Source: Lentihominibacter butyricus
GTDB taxonomy: Bacteria > Bacillota > Clostridia > Peptostreptococcales > Anaerovoracaceae
Reading direction: 5' to 3'
Length of the DNA: 64,000 nt
NCBI RefSeq assembly: GCF_025567305.1
Contig: NZ_JAOQJP010000003.1
Span: 62,001 to 126,000 of the forward strand
Shown here: piece by piece, positions 8,293 through 16,341 of the stretch
How positions within the stretch are numbered: position 1 is the stretch's first letter
Layout: each line of letters opens with the position of its first letter
The notes under the pieces: model-generated
Told to the model about the DNA's origin: nothing
Databases searched by the model: none
The model's input: only the letters and a program-made list of their open reading frames with translations
Made by a program: the position numbers and the translations under genes

Positions 8293-8502
8293 CTATTCGA
8301 TGGATAATACTTTGAAGTCTTTGTCTTCAACAGCTTTCCTGAGAACATCGTCAGCCACATCGTCAGCGAGCTTGACTACTGCAGTGCCCTTTTCATGGCT
8401 GACCTTAGCGCCTTTTACACCATCGAGAGACTCGAGTGATCCTTTTACTGAAGCCTCACAGTGCCTGCACATCATACCTTCGATTTTGATAGTCTTTTTC
8501 AT
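8293..8502 (-). CDS. Possible embedded CopZ-like copper chaperone translated from inside copA
   Basis: Within copA and in the same frame, AAGGAGG (8511-8517) lies 8 bases before an ATG at 8502. Initiation there would give a 69-residue stand-alone HMA protein starting MKKTIKIEGMMCRHC, the size and shape of CopZ. CopZ carries Cu(I) to CopA and CsoR. A good site-plus-ATG exactly at the domain boundary is what is seen. That it is used is inference: the site sequence also encodes part of the acidic linker and could be coincidental. Confidence 0.4.
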   Translation of the reverse strand: MKKTIKIEGMMCRHCEASVKGSLESLDGVKGAKVSHEKGTAVVKLADDVADDVLRKAVEDKDFKVLSIE

Positions 8503-10860
8503 TCCTGGTTCCTCCTTGTCATCTTCTTCGATTTCATTTATTATCTGCGGAATATCTATACGTTTTCTTTTCCTGTCGTGTCTCGTATTCCTTATATCAA
8601 ACAGATTCAGCGTGAGTGCGTTTGTCACTACGCAGAAACTGGACAGGCTCATTGCTGCCGCGCCGAACATCGGGTTGAGCTGCCATCCCAGAAGATGTAT
8701 CCACACTCCTGCCGCGAGCGGTATCCCGATAACGTTGTATATGAACGCCCAGAACAGGTTCTGATGTATGTTCCTGAGCGTCAGTCTGCTGAGGCGCACC
8801 GCTGCAGGCACATCGCTCAGACTGCTGTTCATCAGCACCACGTCTGCCGCATCTATCGCGACATCCGTGCCTGCTCCTATCGCGATACCTGTATCGGCTC
8901 TTGTAAGCGCCGGTGCATCGTTGATGCCGTCTCCGACCATCGCCACCTTGCCGTACTTCTGAAGCTCTCGTATCGCAGCTTCCTTGCCGTCAGGCAGCAC
9001 CTGTGCGATGACCTGATCGACTCCTGCCTGTTTTCCCACAGCCTCCGCAGTCCTGCGGTTGTCTCCGGTGATCATCACTACGCGGATGCCCATATCCTGC
9101 AGCTCTTTCACTGCCGCCGTGCTGTCTTCTCTGATGACGTCAGCAACTGCTATCATGCCGAGGATATTTTTGTCTTTTATGAAAAACAGCGGCGTTTTTC
9201 CTTCTTCTGCCAGGCTTTCTGCCTTTCGTCTGATCTCGTCGTCAAGTTCTGCAGTCTCTGATGCAAAGCTCAGGCTTCCACCGTAAAGCGCTTCTCCATC
9301 CAGCATCGCCGAAAGACCGCTTCCCGGCAGTATTCTGAAATCACTGATATCCATAGTCTCAAGCCCTCGCTCCTCTGCAGCTGCGACCACAGCTTTTGCA
9401 AGAGGATGCCCGCTCATCGCCTCGAGCGAATATGCATATGTCATCAGCTCATCTTCGGATACACCATGTACCGGTATGATATCCGTGACTTTCGGATCGC
9501 CCTCCGTGATCGTGCCGGTCTTGTCAAGCGCCGCGATCTGCACCTTTCCGGTCGCTTCAAGCGATACAGCCGTCTTGAAAAGTATGCCGCGCCTTGCTCC
9601 TATACCATTTCCCACCATTATAGCCACCGGTGTTGCAAGTCCGAGCGCACACGGACAGCTTATGACGAGCACCGATATGCCTCTCGCCAGCGCGAAGCCG
9701 ACTGTCTGTCCGACCAGCAGCCACACCAGTATCGTCACCGCAGCTATCGCGATGACTGCAGGTACGAATATCCCCGATACCTTGTCTGCTACTTTTGCTA
9801 TAGGCGCCTTTGTCGCTGCCGCATCGCTTACCATTTTTATTATCTGCGAAAGCGCAGTGTCCTCGCCTACTCGTGTAGCCTCGCACTGCAGGAATCCCGA
9901 CTGGTTGATCGTCGCCGCGGATACCGCATCGTCAGGAGCTTTGTCCACAGGCATGCTCTCTCCGGTCAGAGCCGATTCATCGACCGCGCTCATCCCGCTT
10001 TTCACTATACCGTCTACCGGTATGCTCTCACCCGGGCGAACGACGAATATATCGCCTTTTTTTACCTGAGATGCAGGCACCGTCACTTCCTCACCGTCTC
10101 TTAATATCACTGCCGTCTTCGGCGCCAGCTTCATCAGCCCTTTCAGCGCATCCGTCGTCTTTCCCTTGGAACGCGCCTCAAGCATCTTGCCGACTGTTAT
10201 CAGCGCCAGTATCATCGCCGCAGACTCGAAATAGAATTCATGCATGTATTTCATCACTGCGGACATATCTCCGTTCACCTGTGCGTCCGTCATCGCAAAC
10301 AGCGCATATGTGCTGTAAACGAATGCAGCGCCCGAACCAAGTGCTACCAGCGTGTCCATGTTCGGCGCTCTGTGCCACAGGCTCTTGAAGCCGCTTATGA
10401 AGAATTTCTGGTTTATCACCATTATTATCGCGGAAAGGAGCAGCTGTATCAGCCCCATGGCTACATGGTTCCCCTCGAGTATCGAAGGGATCGGCCAGTT
10501 CCACATCATATGACCCATCGAAAAATACATCAGCACGATCAGAACTGCCACCGACGCGATCAGTCGCCTTTTCAGCACCGGCGTTTCCGTATCCTTTAGA
10601 AGCTCCTCATCTGCAGACATCTGTGCGCCTGCGCCGCTTTCACCGGCTTCAGCCGAGCCGCCCTTTTCCGAAGCGCCGTATCCCGCAGCCTCCACTGCCG
10701 ATATTATCTCCGCCGGCGATGCCGTCCCTTCGACTCCCATCGAATTCGTCAGCAGGCTCACCGAGCAGCTTTCCACGCCCGGCACCTTGTTCACCGCCTT
10801 TTCCACTCTGCTGCTGCATGCAGCACAGCTCATTCCCGTAACCTTATACTGTTTCAACAT
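8293..10860 (-). CDS. copA: Copper-exporting P1B-type ATPase with N- and C-terminal HMA domains
   Basis: The protein is 855 residues from the ATG at 10860 (GGAGG 6 bases upstream; an in-frame GTG at 10863 is too close to the site). It pumps Cu(I) out across the membrane. Domains in order: HMA domain with GMSCAACSSRV (residues 8-18), transmembrane helices, actuator TGES, the membrane copper site CPCALGLATP, the phosphorylation site DKTGT, the nucleotide-domain HP motif SGHPLAKAV, and MVGDGINDAPAL. After a charged linker (EEDDKEEPG) comes a second HMA domain with MMCRHC (about 787-855). It is co-transcribed with csoR, 12-15 bases upstream. The C-terminal domain has its own ribosome site (see the embedded entry). 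Confidence 0.95.
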   Translation of the reverse strand: MLKQYKVTGMSCAACSSRVEKAVNKVPGVESCSVSLLTNSMGVEGTASPAEIISAVEAAGYGASEKGGSAEAGESGAGAQMSADEELLKDTETPVLKRRLIASVAVLIVLMYFSMGHMMWNWPIPSILEGNHVAMGLIQLLLSAIIMVINQKFFISGFKSLWHRAPNMDTLVALGSGAAFVYSTYALFAMTDAQVNGDMSAVMKYMHEFYFESAAMILALITVGKMLEARSKGKTTDALKGLMKLAPKTAVILRDGEEVTVPASQVKKGDIFVVRPGESIPVDGIVKSGMSAVDESALTGESMPVDKAPDDAVSAATINQSGFLQCEATRVGEDTALSQIIKMVSDAAATKAPIAKVADKVSGIFVPAVIAIAAVTILVWLLVGQTVGFALARGISVLVISCPCALGLATPVAIMVGNGIGARRGILFKTAVSLEATGKVQIAALDKTGTITEGDPKVTDIIPVHGVSEDELMTYAYSLEAMSGHPLAKAVVAAAEERGLETMDISDFRILPGSGLSAMLDGEALYGGSLSFASETAELDDEIRRKAESLAEEGKTPLFFIKDKNILGMIAVADVIREDSTAAVKELQDMGIRVVMITGDNRRTAEAVGKQAGVDQVIAQVLPDGKEAAIRELQKYGKVAMVGDGINDAPALTRADTGIAIGAGTDVAIDAADVVLMNSSLSDVPAAVRLSRLTLRNIHQNLFWAFIYNVIGIPLAAGVWIHLLGWQLNPMFGAAAMSLSSFCVVTNALTLNLFDIRNTRHDRKRKRIDIPQIINEIEEDDKEEPGMKKTIKIEGMMCRHCEASVKGSLESLDGVKGAKVSHEKGTAVVKLADDVADDVLRKAVEDKDFKVLSIE

Positions 10861-10875
10861 CACGTTCCTCCAGTT

Positions 10876-11190
10876 CTATCTCATCAGCTTCTGCAATGTC
10901 GATACAAGCTCATCTATCGTTTCATCCTTGCCGTTTCTTATGTCTTCTGCCACGCATGTCTTGATATGACTCGCCAGCAGCTCCTTGTTGAAAGAGTTCA
11001 GCGCAGCGTTCACTGCCGCCACCTGTATCAGTATGTCTGTACAGTACGCATCTTCCTCTACCATTTTCTTTATGCCTCTTATCTGCCCTTCTATCCTGCT
11101 GAGTCTGTTCACCAGCTTCCTGTATTCCTGCGGTGAACGCTCCTTCGTCTTGTGACAGCAGTTCTGGCATTTCATGTTTCCTGTTTCCAT
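10876..11190 (-). CDS. csoR: CsoR-type copper-sensing repressor
   Basis: The protein is 104 residues, full length for the CsoR/RcnR family of all-helical tetrameric repressors. The copper ligands form the Cys-His-Cys pattern C50 (EDAYC), H75 and C79 (SHIKTC), which marks the Cu(I)-sensing branch rather than RcnR or FrmR. The helix 1 signature RLSRIEGQIRGIKKM is present. An extra N-terminal CxxCCH cluster (residues 8-13) is not part of the usual site. AAGGAGA precedes the start. It heads the csoR-copA operon and should repress it until Cu(I) binds; the operator is described separately. Confidence 0.93.
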   Translation of the reverse strand: METGNMKCQNCCHKTKERSPQEYRKLVNRLSRIEGQIRGIKKMVEEDAYCTDILIQVAAVNAALNSFNKELLASHIKTCVAEDIRNGKDETIDELVSTLQKLMR

Positions 11191-11230
11191 AAAGATCCGT
11201 CTCCTTTTCGTATATCTTTATCACGCCTAT

Positions 11231-11259
11231 ATAGTATACCCCCGTATGGTATATGTCAA
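11231..11259 (-). promoter_or_regulatory. csoR-copA promoter with CsoR operator in the spacer
   Basis: On the minus strand TTGACA (11254-11259) and TACTAT (11231-11236) are 17 bases apart. Most of the spacer is an inverted repeat, TATACC-N7-GGTATA (11235-11253), with a central GGGGG run, matching the layout of CsoR operators (short arms around a G-tract). Bound CsoR would cover the promoter. Confidence 0.8.
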
Positions 11260-11331
11260 TATATTTTTGCGGTCTTTACAAATCACGATATATACTTTAA
11301 TATTTTCTGTAGCACAAAAGGAGAATATGAC

Positions 11332-12378
11332 ATGAAACAGAAATTTTTTGAATCAGAAACACTTATCGGCATAGTTTTCTGCCTTGCGGCAGCCATACCC
11401 GCGCGTATCCTTGGAGGTCTTTTCCCGATAGTAGGCGGACCGGTATTCGGCATACTGATCGGTATGATCATCGCGTTTTTTAAAAGACCTGCGAAACTCG
11501 AAAAGGGCATAAAATTCACTTCGAAATACATACTGCAGTATTCCATAATACTGCTCGGCTTTGAGATGAATCTTTTCAATGTTATCAAGGTCGGTGGACA
11601 GTCGCTGCTGGTGATGCTGTTCACGCTGTCGACATCGTTCATAACGGCATATGTGGTTGGAAAGGCACTGAAAGTCGACGGCAAGACGACTGTACTCATC
11701 GGGGTCGGCACTTCGATATGCGGCGGTTCTGCCATCGCGGCTACTGCACCCGTTATAAGGGCTGAGGACGAAGATGTCGCTCAGGCGATCTCGACGATAT
11801 TCCTGTTCAATATCATCGCGGTATTCATTTTCCCTGCTCTCGGCCACATGATGGGCATGACCGACACGCAATTCGGCATGTGGGCAGGCACTGCGATAAA
11901 CGATACTTCATCAGTAGTCGCTGCCGGTGCTTCGTGGAGCAGCGCCGCCGGAAACAATACAGCACTGGCGTTCGCAACGATCGTAAAGCTGACCAGGACC
12001 CTGATGATCGTCCCGATAACACTCGTGCTGGCGTTTTACACGACAAGAAAAATCGCACGTGAAAAGGCTATGGCCTCGGCTGACGGAGAGCTTTCCGCAC
12101 AAGACGGCGGTTTCAGCTTCGTCAGGGTTTTCCCGTGGTTCGTCCTCGGCTTCGTAGCGACCGCGATCCTCAACACACTTCTGCCGATACCGGCAGCGTT
12201 TTCAGGCGCGCTCGTGAAGATCGGCAAATTCATGATAATCATGGCGATGACTGCGATAGGGATGAATACAAATCTGAAAAAACTGCTCACGAACGGCATC
12301 AGACCGATATGCCTGGGACTCTGCTGCTGGTTCATGGTAGCAGTCGTATCGCTGATAGTGCAGCATTTTACGCTGTAA
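11332..12378 (+). CDS. YeiH-family putative sulfate exporter
   Basis: The protein is 348 residues with about 10 hydrophobic helices. It belongs to the YeiH/UPF0324 (Cons_hypoth698) transporter family, annotated as putative sulfate exporters; the substrate is uncertain. Typical family segments are GGLFPIVGGPVFGILIGM near the start, GVGTSICGGSAIAATAPV in the middle and MTAIGMNTNLKKL near the end. The ATG at 11332 follows AAAGGAG; longer forms starting upstream are unlikely because they would cross the csoR promoter. It is divergent from csoR-copA and ends at a clear terminator. Confidence 0.88.
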   Translation: MKQKFFESETLIGIVFCLAAAIPARILGGLFPIVGGPVFGILIGMIIAFFKRPAKLEKGIKFTSKYILQYSIILLGFEMNLFNVIKVGGQSLLVMLFTLSTSFITAYVVGKALKVDGKTTVLIGVGTSICGGSAIAATAPVIRAEDEDVAQAISTIFLFNIIAVFIFPALGHMMGMTDTQFGMWAGTAINDTSSVVAAGASWSSAAGNNTALAFATIVKLTRTLMIVPITLVLAFYTTRKIAREKAMASADGELSAQDGGFSFVRVFPWFVLGFVATAILNTLLPIPAAFSGALVKIGKFMIIMAMTAIGMNTNLKKLLTNGIRPICLGLCCWFMVAVVSLIVQHFTL

Positions 12379-12405
12379 TGTCAGTATACTTTACAAAACA
12401 AACCG

Positions 12406-12457
12406 AAAAGCCTGCAGTGCGAATCAGAATGATCTGTGCTCGCCTGCAGGCTTTTTA
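12406..12457 (+). terminator. Rho-independent terminator of the YeiH gene
   Basis: AAAAGCCTGCAG (12406-12417) pairs with CTGCAGGCTTTTT across a 26-base loop that holds a weaker inner helix. The T-tract follows on the plus strand, and a matching A-tract makes it usable on the minus strand too. Confidence 0.75.
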
Positions 12458-12527
12458 CTTATCCATATTCAACCGCACCATTCCCAGCACTCGCCATAAA
12501 AACTGTGCAAACCCTCAGCTGCAGTCT

Positions 12528-13283
12528 TTACATGTCGATCTCGAGTGTCACCGGGCAGTGGTCCGAGCCGTACACGTCAGTCAGGATCTCAGCCTTCTGC
12601 AGCCTGTCGTCCAGGGCTTTTGACGTGAGGAAATAGTCTATACGCCATCCGGCGTTGTTTTTCCTGGCGTTGAAGCGGTAGCTCCACCACGAATACGCGC
12701 CTTCGAGGTCGGGATAGAAGTATCTGAAGGTATCGGTGAACCCGGCGTCCTGGAGCTGTGTCATCTTCTGGCGCTCCTCGTCGGTGAATCCGGCGTTTTT
12801 CCTGTTGGTCTTCGGATTTTTAAGATCTATCTCGCGGTGAGCGACGTTGAAATCTCCACATGCGATCACCGGCTTTTTCTCCTCCAGCTTCTTGAGATAT
12901 GCCAGGAAATCATCTTCCCAGCTCATCCTGTAGTCTAGTCTTTTCAGCTCGTTCTGCGAATTCGGCACGTATACGTTCACAAGGTAAAATCCGTCATACT
13001 CGGCGGTTATCACCCTGCCTTCGTGATCGTGCTCGTCTATCCCTATGCCGTATGTCACAGACAGCGGCTCTTTCTTTGAAAACACTGCAGTTCCGGAATA
13101 GCCCTTCTTTTCAGCGGAACACCAGTACTGATGGTATCCATCCAGCGGCACCTCAGCCTGCCCTTCCTGCATCTTCGTCTCCTGGATGCACAGGATGTCC
13201 GCATCCTGCTCCTTTGCAAAATCGAGAAAGCCTTTGCCCATAGCCGCTCTTATTCCGTTTACGTTCCATGAAATCAGTTTCAT
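12528..13283 (-). CDS. xth: Exodeoxyribonuclease III (AP endonuclease)
   Basis: The protein is 251 residues from the ATG at 13283, chosen because MKLISWNVNGIRA is the conserved family start and AGGAGA/CAGGAC lies upstream. It is an exonuclease/endonuclease/phosphatase-fold enzyme that cuts DNA at abasic sites. Visible motifs: LCIQETKM (metal-binding Glu), GDFNVAHREIDL (catalytic Asp/Asn), the insert RKNAGFTDEER typical of the ExoA branch, WRIDYFL and the final GSDHCPV (catalytic Asp-His). All catalytic residues are present. Confidence 0.95.
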   Translation of the reverse strand: MKLISWNVNGIRAAMGKGFLDFAKEQDADILCIQETKMQEGQAEVPLDGYHQYWCSAEKKGYSGTAVFSKKEPLSVTYGIGIDEHDHEGRVITAEYDGFYLVNVYVPNSQNELKRLDYRMSWEDDFLAYLKKLEEKKPVIACGDFNVAHREIDLKNPKTNRKNAGFTDEERQKMTQLQDAGFTDTFRYFYPDLEGAYSWWSYRFNARKNNAGWRIDYFLTSKALDDRLQKAEILTDVYGSDHCPVTLEIDM

Positions 13284-13368
13284 ATCGTCCTGTCTCCTGT
13301 TCCTCCGCACTTCGCCGGTTCCGGATGTCAAATCCCCGATGTCAAAATCACCGGTCAGCTCACGCCTG

Positions 13369-14295
13369 TCAGTTGAGGAATGCCTCTATGATGATGTTCT
13401 CCGCTTCCTCTTCCTTCATGCCAAGCGTCCTGAGCTTGATCAGCTGCTCGTCGTTTATCCTTCCGATAGCCGCTTCATGTATTATCGCCGCATCGAGATG
13501 CTTCGCGTTGATCTCCGGTATCGATCGCACCTGTGCGCTGTCCATGATTATCGAATCGCACTGTATGTGCGCATTGCACTTGTTGTTGCCGACTGCTGCC
13601 GGATGGAAGACCTGGCTCGAATTCTCCTTAGCTACCGATCTCGAAACTATCTGCGCCGAGCTGCCTTCTCCATTGAGCCTTATCTCCATATTCGACTCCG
13701 CGTCCTGATCTCCGTGAGTCATCAGCTTTTCCACTACGAAAAGCTTCGTGTTTTTGCCCATGTCGACCTGCGTCTCTCGCTTAGTCGAGTCCACGCCTTT
13801 TATCTGGGATGTATCCAGCGTGAAAATGCTGCCCTCGTCCAGCGTGATCTTCGTCACCGGATTGAGGATCCTCGCCCCGCTGCCGTCGCCTTCACCGTAA
13901 TGGTTCTCGCGGTAAGTGACATTTGCACCTTTTCCCACGAAAAACGAGTGCACACCATCGTGCTGGCTGTCGGCATGTCCGTCATTGTGGATCCCGCAGC
14001 CTGCGATTATCACGACGTTCGCTCCGTCTGCAACGTGGAAGTCATTGTATACCTTGTCTGTAAAGCCTGTCGCATCGAGGACTACAGGGATATGGACTTC
14101 TTCACCGTCCGTATCACCGTCGATGTAGATATCGATCCCCGGCTTGTCCTGCTTTTTCACGATCTTTATGTGTTCGCTGTCCCCATGACACAGCGCAGCT
14201 CCGTTATGTCTGAGATTGAACGCACCTTCCTGCTTAAAGCCTGCTTCATCTATATATTTGAGTATCGCCTGTGTTACTTTATCAAGTTCTGCCAA
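13369..14295 (-). CDS. Short SufB/SufD-family scaffold protein
   Basis: The protein is 308 residues and belongs to the SufB/SufD family, whose members scaffold Fe-S cluster assembly with the SufC ATPase. It is much shorter than enterobacterial SufB (about 490) and lacks the N-terminal helical domain; the beta-helix core (about residues 60-230) and the C-terminal helical segment remain. Candidate ligands lie in NNKCNAHIQCDS and HEAAIGRINDEQLIKL. Paired only with SufC and no SufS, SufU or SufE, it fits the proposed minimal SUF-like system (SmsC-SmsB). It starts 12 bases after sufC ends and shares its operon. Confidence 0.88.
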   Translation of the reverse strand: MAELDKVTQAILKYIDEAGFKQEGAFNLRHNGAALCHGDSEHIKIVKKQDKPGIDIYIDGDTDGEEVHIPVVLDATGFTDKVYNDFHVADGANVVIIAGCGIHNDGHADSQHDGVHSFFVGKGANVTYRENHYGEGDGSGARILNPVTKITLDEGSIFTLDTSQIKGVDSTKRETQVDMGKNTKLFVVEKLMTHGDQDAESNMEIRLNGEGSSAQIVSRSVAKENSSQVFHPAAVGNNKCNAHIQCDSIIMDSAQVRSIPEINAKHLDAAIIHEAAIGRINDEQLIKLRTLGMKEEEAENIIIEAFLN

Positions 14296-14307
14296 TTTCG
14301 CACCCTC

Positions 14308-15042
14308 CTAAATCTCTTCCAGTCTCTTGAGATACGCACAGCATGACGGACCTTCCTGCATTAGCTGCGGGAGTATATCCTCACGCTTTCCTATGCCGGC
14401 AACTCTGCCGTCTTCGATCACCATGACTCTGTCTGCCATCTGCATTATCCTTTCCTGATGCGAGATCAGGATGAGGCTCTGGTTCTTGTCCTTCTTGATT
14501 TCTTCGAACTGCTGTATCAGCATGGAAAAGCTCCACAGGTCTATGCCTGCTTCTGGTTCGTCGAAAATGCAGAGTTTGTGCGGTTTTGCAAGCACTGTCG
14601 CTATCTCCAGACGCTTCATCTCGCCTCCGGAAAGTGTGTTGTCGACTTCTCTTTTCACGTATTCCTGGGCGCAAAGTCCGACTTTGCTCAGAAGCGAGCA
14701 GCACTCGGATTCGCTCTTTTCCTCGCCTGCTGCCAGGGAAATCAGTCTGTCGACCGTCATTCCCTTGAATCTCGGCGGCTGCTGGAATGCAAATCCGATC
14801 CCGGCCTTAGCTCTTTCATCTATATCGTATCCTGTTATGTCGGTGCCATCCAGCGTGATCTTTCCCGCTGTCGCTTTCTCGATGCCCATGATGACCTTTG
14901 CCAGCGTGGACTTGCCTCCGCCGTTAGGTCCTGTGATGACGAGCATCTCACCGCTTTTTACATCAAAGCTGACATCCGACAGTATATTTCTCTCCATACC
15001 TTTTTCATTTACGGAGAATGACAGATTTTCTACTTTAAGCAT
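14308..15042 (-). CDS. sufC: SufC-type ABC ATPase for Fe-S cluster assembly
   Basis: The protein is 244 residues, full length for SufC. It binds and hydrolyses ATP in the cytoplasm to drive shape changes in the SufB-type scaffold; it is not a transporter. Walker A is GPNGGGKST, the signature is LSGGEMKRLE, Walker B is LCIFDEPEAGID and the switch His is in LILISHQ. The FDEPEAGIDLW variant of Walker B is characteristic of SufC. It is the first gene of the two-gene operon. Confidence 0.93.
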   Translation of the reverse strand: MLKVENLSFSVNEKGMERNILSDVSFDVKSGEMLVITGPNGGGKSTLAKVIMGIEKATAGKITLDGTDITGYDIDERAKAGIGFAFQQPPRFKGMTVDRLISLAAGEEKSESECCSLLSKVGLCAQEYVKREVDNTLSGGEMKRLEIATVLAKPHKLCIFDEPEAGIDLWSFSMLIQQFEEIKKDKNQSLILISHQERIMQMADRVMVIEDGRVAGIGKREDILPQLMQEGPSCCAYLKRLEEI

Positions 15043-15312
15043 TTACTGTTCCTTTCATTAGTTAAATCGCATACTTAATTATTATAATCCCTAAACAAAA
15101 AAATATCAATCAGAACTGTACGTATGTCGGAAACAGCGCGCAGGGTGCGCTTTGCATAGAACAAAAGTGGCTTCGCCACATATTTTGATATGAAACTTTT
15201 GCTGATATTCCGGAAATATCGAAAGCGATATTTCCTACATAATGAAAAACGGCAGTACTGGGATCCAGCCTGTCGCTCATTGCTGTCAATTCTTTTTATA
15301 TCATAAACCCCT
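15043..15312. repeat. Intergenic region with two short perfect hairpins
   Basis: GTGGC-TTC-GCCAC (15167-15179) and GGAAATATCG-AAAG-CGATATTTCC (15212-15235) form perfect stem-loops without T-tracts. A 13-mer, GGTGCGCTTTGCA (15144-15156), also occurs at 2390-2402 in another intergenic gap. It may be a degenerate dispersed repeat; nothing else is seen. Confidence 0.4.
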
Positions 15313-15531
15313 TTATCGTCTCACATCGCCTATATCTGTGACGATCTGATATCCCGCCGACAGCACACGGTTTTCAAGACATCCCCGGCACTGGGCAGTT
15401 TCGTCTCCCCTGAGGGTGCCGCTGCATCCCATCAGCAGTGCGAACTCATCATCGCTGAGGTTCCTGTTTTCTCTCAGTTTCTGCACTGTTTCCGCATATT
15501 TCTTTATATCCTTATCAGCCGATGGCTTCAT
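15313..15531 (-). CDS. Small CxxC protein of unknown function
   Basis: From the ATG at 15531, with GAGG 6 bases upstream, the protein has 72 residues and starts 17 bases inside the end of the HD-domain gene, indicating translational coupling. Residues 1-30 are charged and helical. The second half carries GCSGTLRGDETAQCRGCLENR, which has three Cys including a CRGC pair that could bind metal or form a disulfide. I do not recognise a family. Coupling with the HD gene suggests a related role. Confidence 0.6.
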   Translation of the reverse strand: MKPSADKDIKKYAETVQKLRENRNLSDDEFALLMGCSGTLRGDETAQCRGCLENRVLSAGYQIVTDIGDVRR

Positions 15532-16090
15532 AAGCTTCCTCACATTCTCTCATCGCCAGTATCGTTCTCTGTATCAGGTCGCTGAGCTCCCAGCCGAGCA
15601 TGTCTGTGCCGCGCTGGATGACTTCCCTTGAGCAGCCTGCCGCAAAGTTGGCGTTCTTGTATTTTTTCTTAACTGATTTGACCTCCATGTCTGAAACGCT
15701 CTTGGACGGTCTCATCAGCGATGTGGCATATATCAGTCCTGTCAGTTCATCTGTGGCATACAGGACTTTTTCCATTTCGTGCTCCGGCTCTATATCCACT
15801 GTTATGCCGTAGCCGTGGCTTGCTGTGGCGTGTATCAGACGCTCGTCCAGGTCACGTTCTCTCATTATCTCCTGGCTTTTTATGCAGTGCTGGTCAGGGT
15901 ACTGTTCAAAATCCAGGTCGTGCAGAAGTCCCACGATGCCCCAGAATTCCGCTTCGTCTTCGTAGCCCAGCTCCCTTGCAAAATATCTCATGACGCCTTC
16001 CACTGTGACTGCGTGTTTCAGATGAAAAGGATCGCTGTTGTATTCTTTAAGAAGTTCCCATGCTTCGTCTCTCGTAAGTTCCCTGCTCAT
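15515..16090 (-). CDS. HD-domain putative hydrolase
   Basis: The protein is 191 residues from the ATG at 16090, which is 7 bases after AGGAG; an ATG at 16096 is too close to that site. The HD fold is shown by GVMRYFARELG, LLHDLDFEQYPDQHC (the metal-binding His-Asp pair), LIHATASHGYG and YATDELTGLIYA. The family acts on nucleotides or phosphoesters with a divalent metal; the substrate here is unknown. The KYKNANFAAGCSREVIQRG segment is typical of clostridial hydrolases of this group. Confidence 0.85.
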   Translation of the reverse strand: MSRELTRDEAWELLKEYNSDPFHLKHAVTVEGVMRYFARELGYEDEAEFWGIVGLLHDLDFEQYPDQHCIKSQEIMRERDLDERLIHATASHGYGITVDIEPEHEMEKVLYATDELTGLIYATSLMRPSKSVSDMEVKSVKKKYKNANFAAGCSREVIQRGTDMLGWELSDLIQRTILAMRECEEAYEAIG

Positions 16091-16341
16091 TTTCATTCTC
16101 CTCTCAGTTTTGATATCATCCCGGGCAGCGCCGCCTTTGCCGCTTAACTCATCCTTGTTACAGCAGCGCTGTCAGCATCTATAATTTGTCTGTCATTTTT
16201 TATATCACACATACGCTGTCGCCCTTTCAGGCTTTGCGTAAATCATATCTGTTTTATAGGAATAAGATATCTGAAAAACCACCGGTTGTCAATACAGATC
16301 CCGGTGGTTTTATCTTTTCAACAGGAAAATTCCGGCTTACA

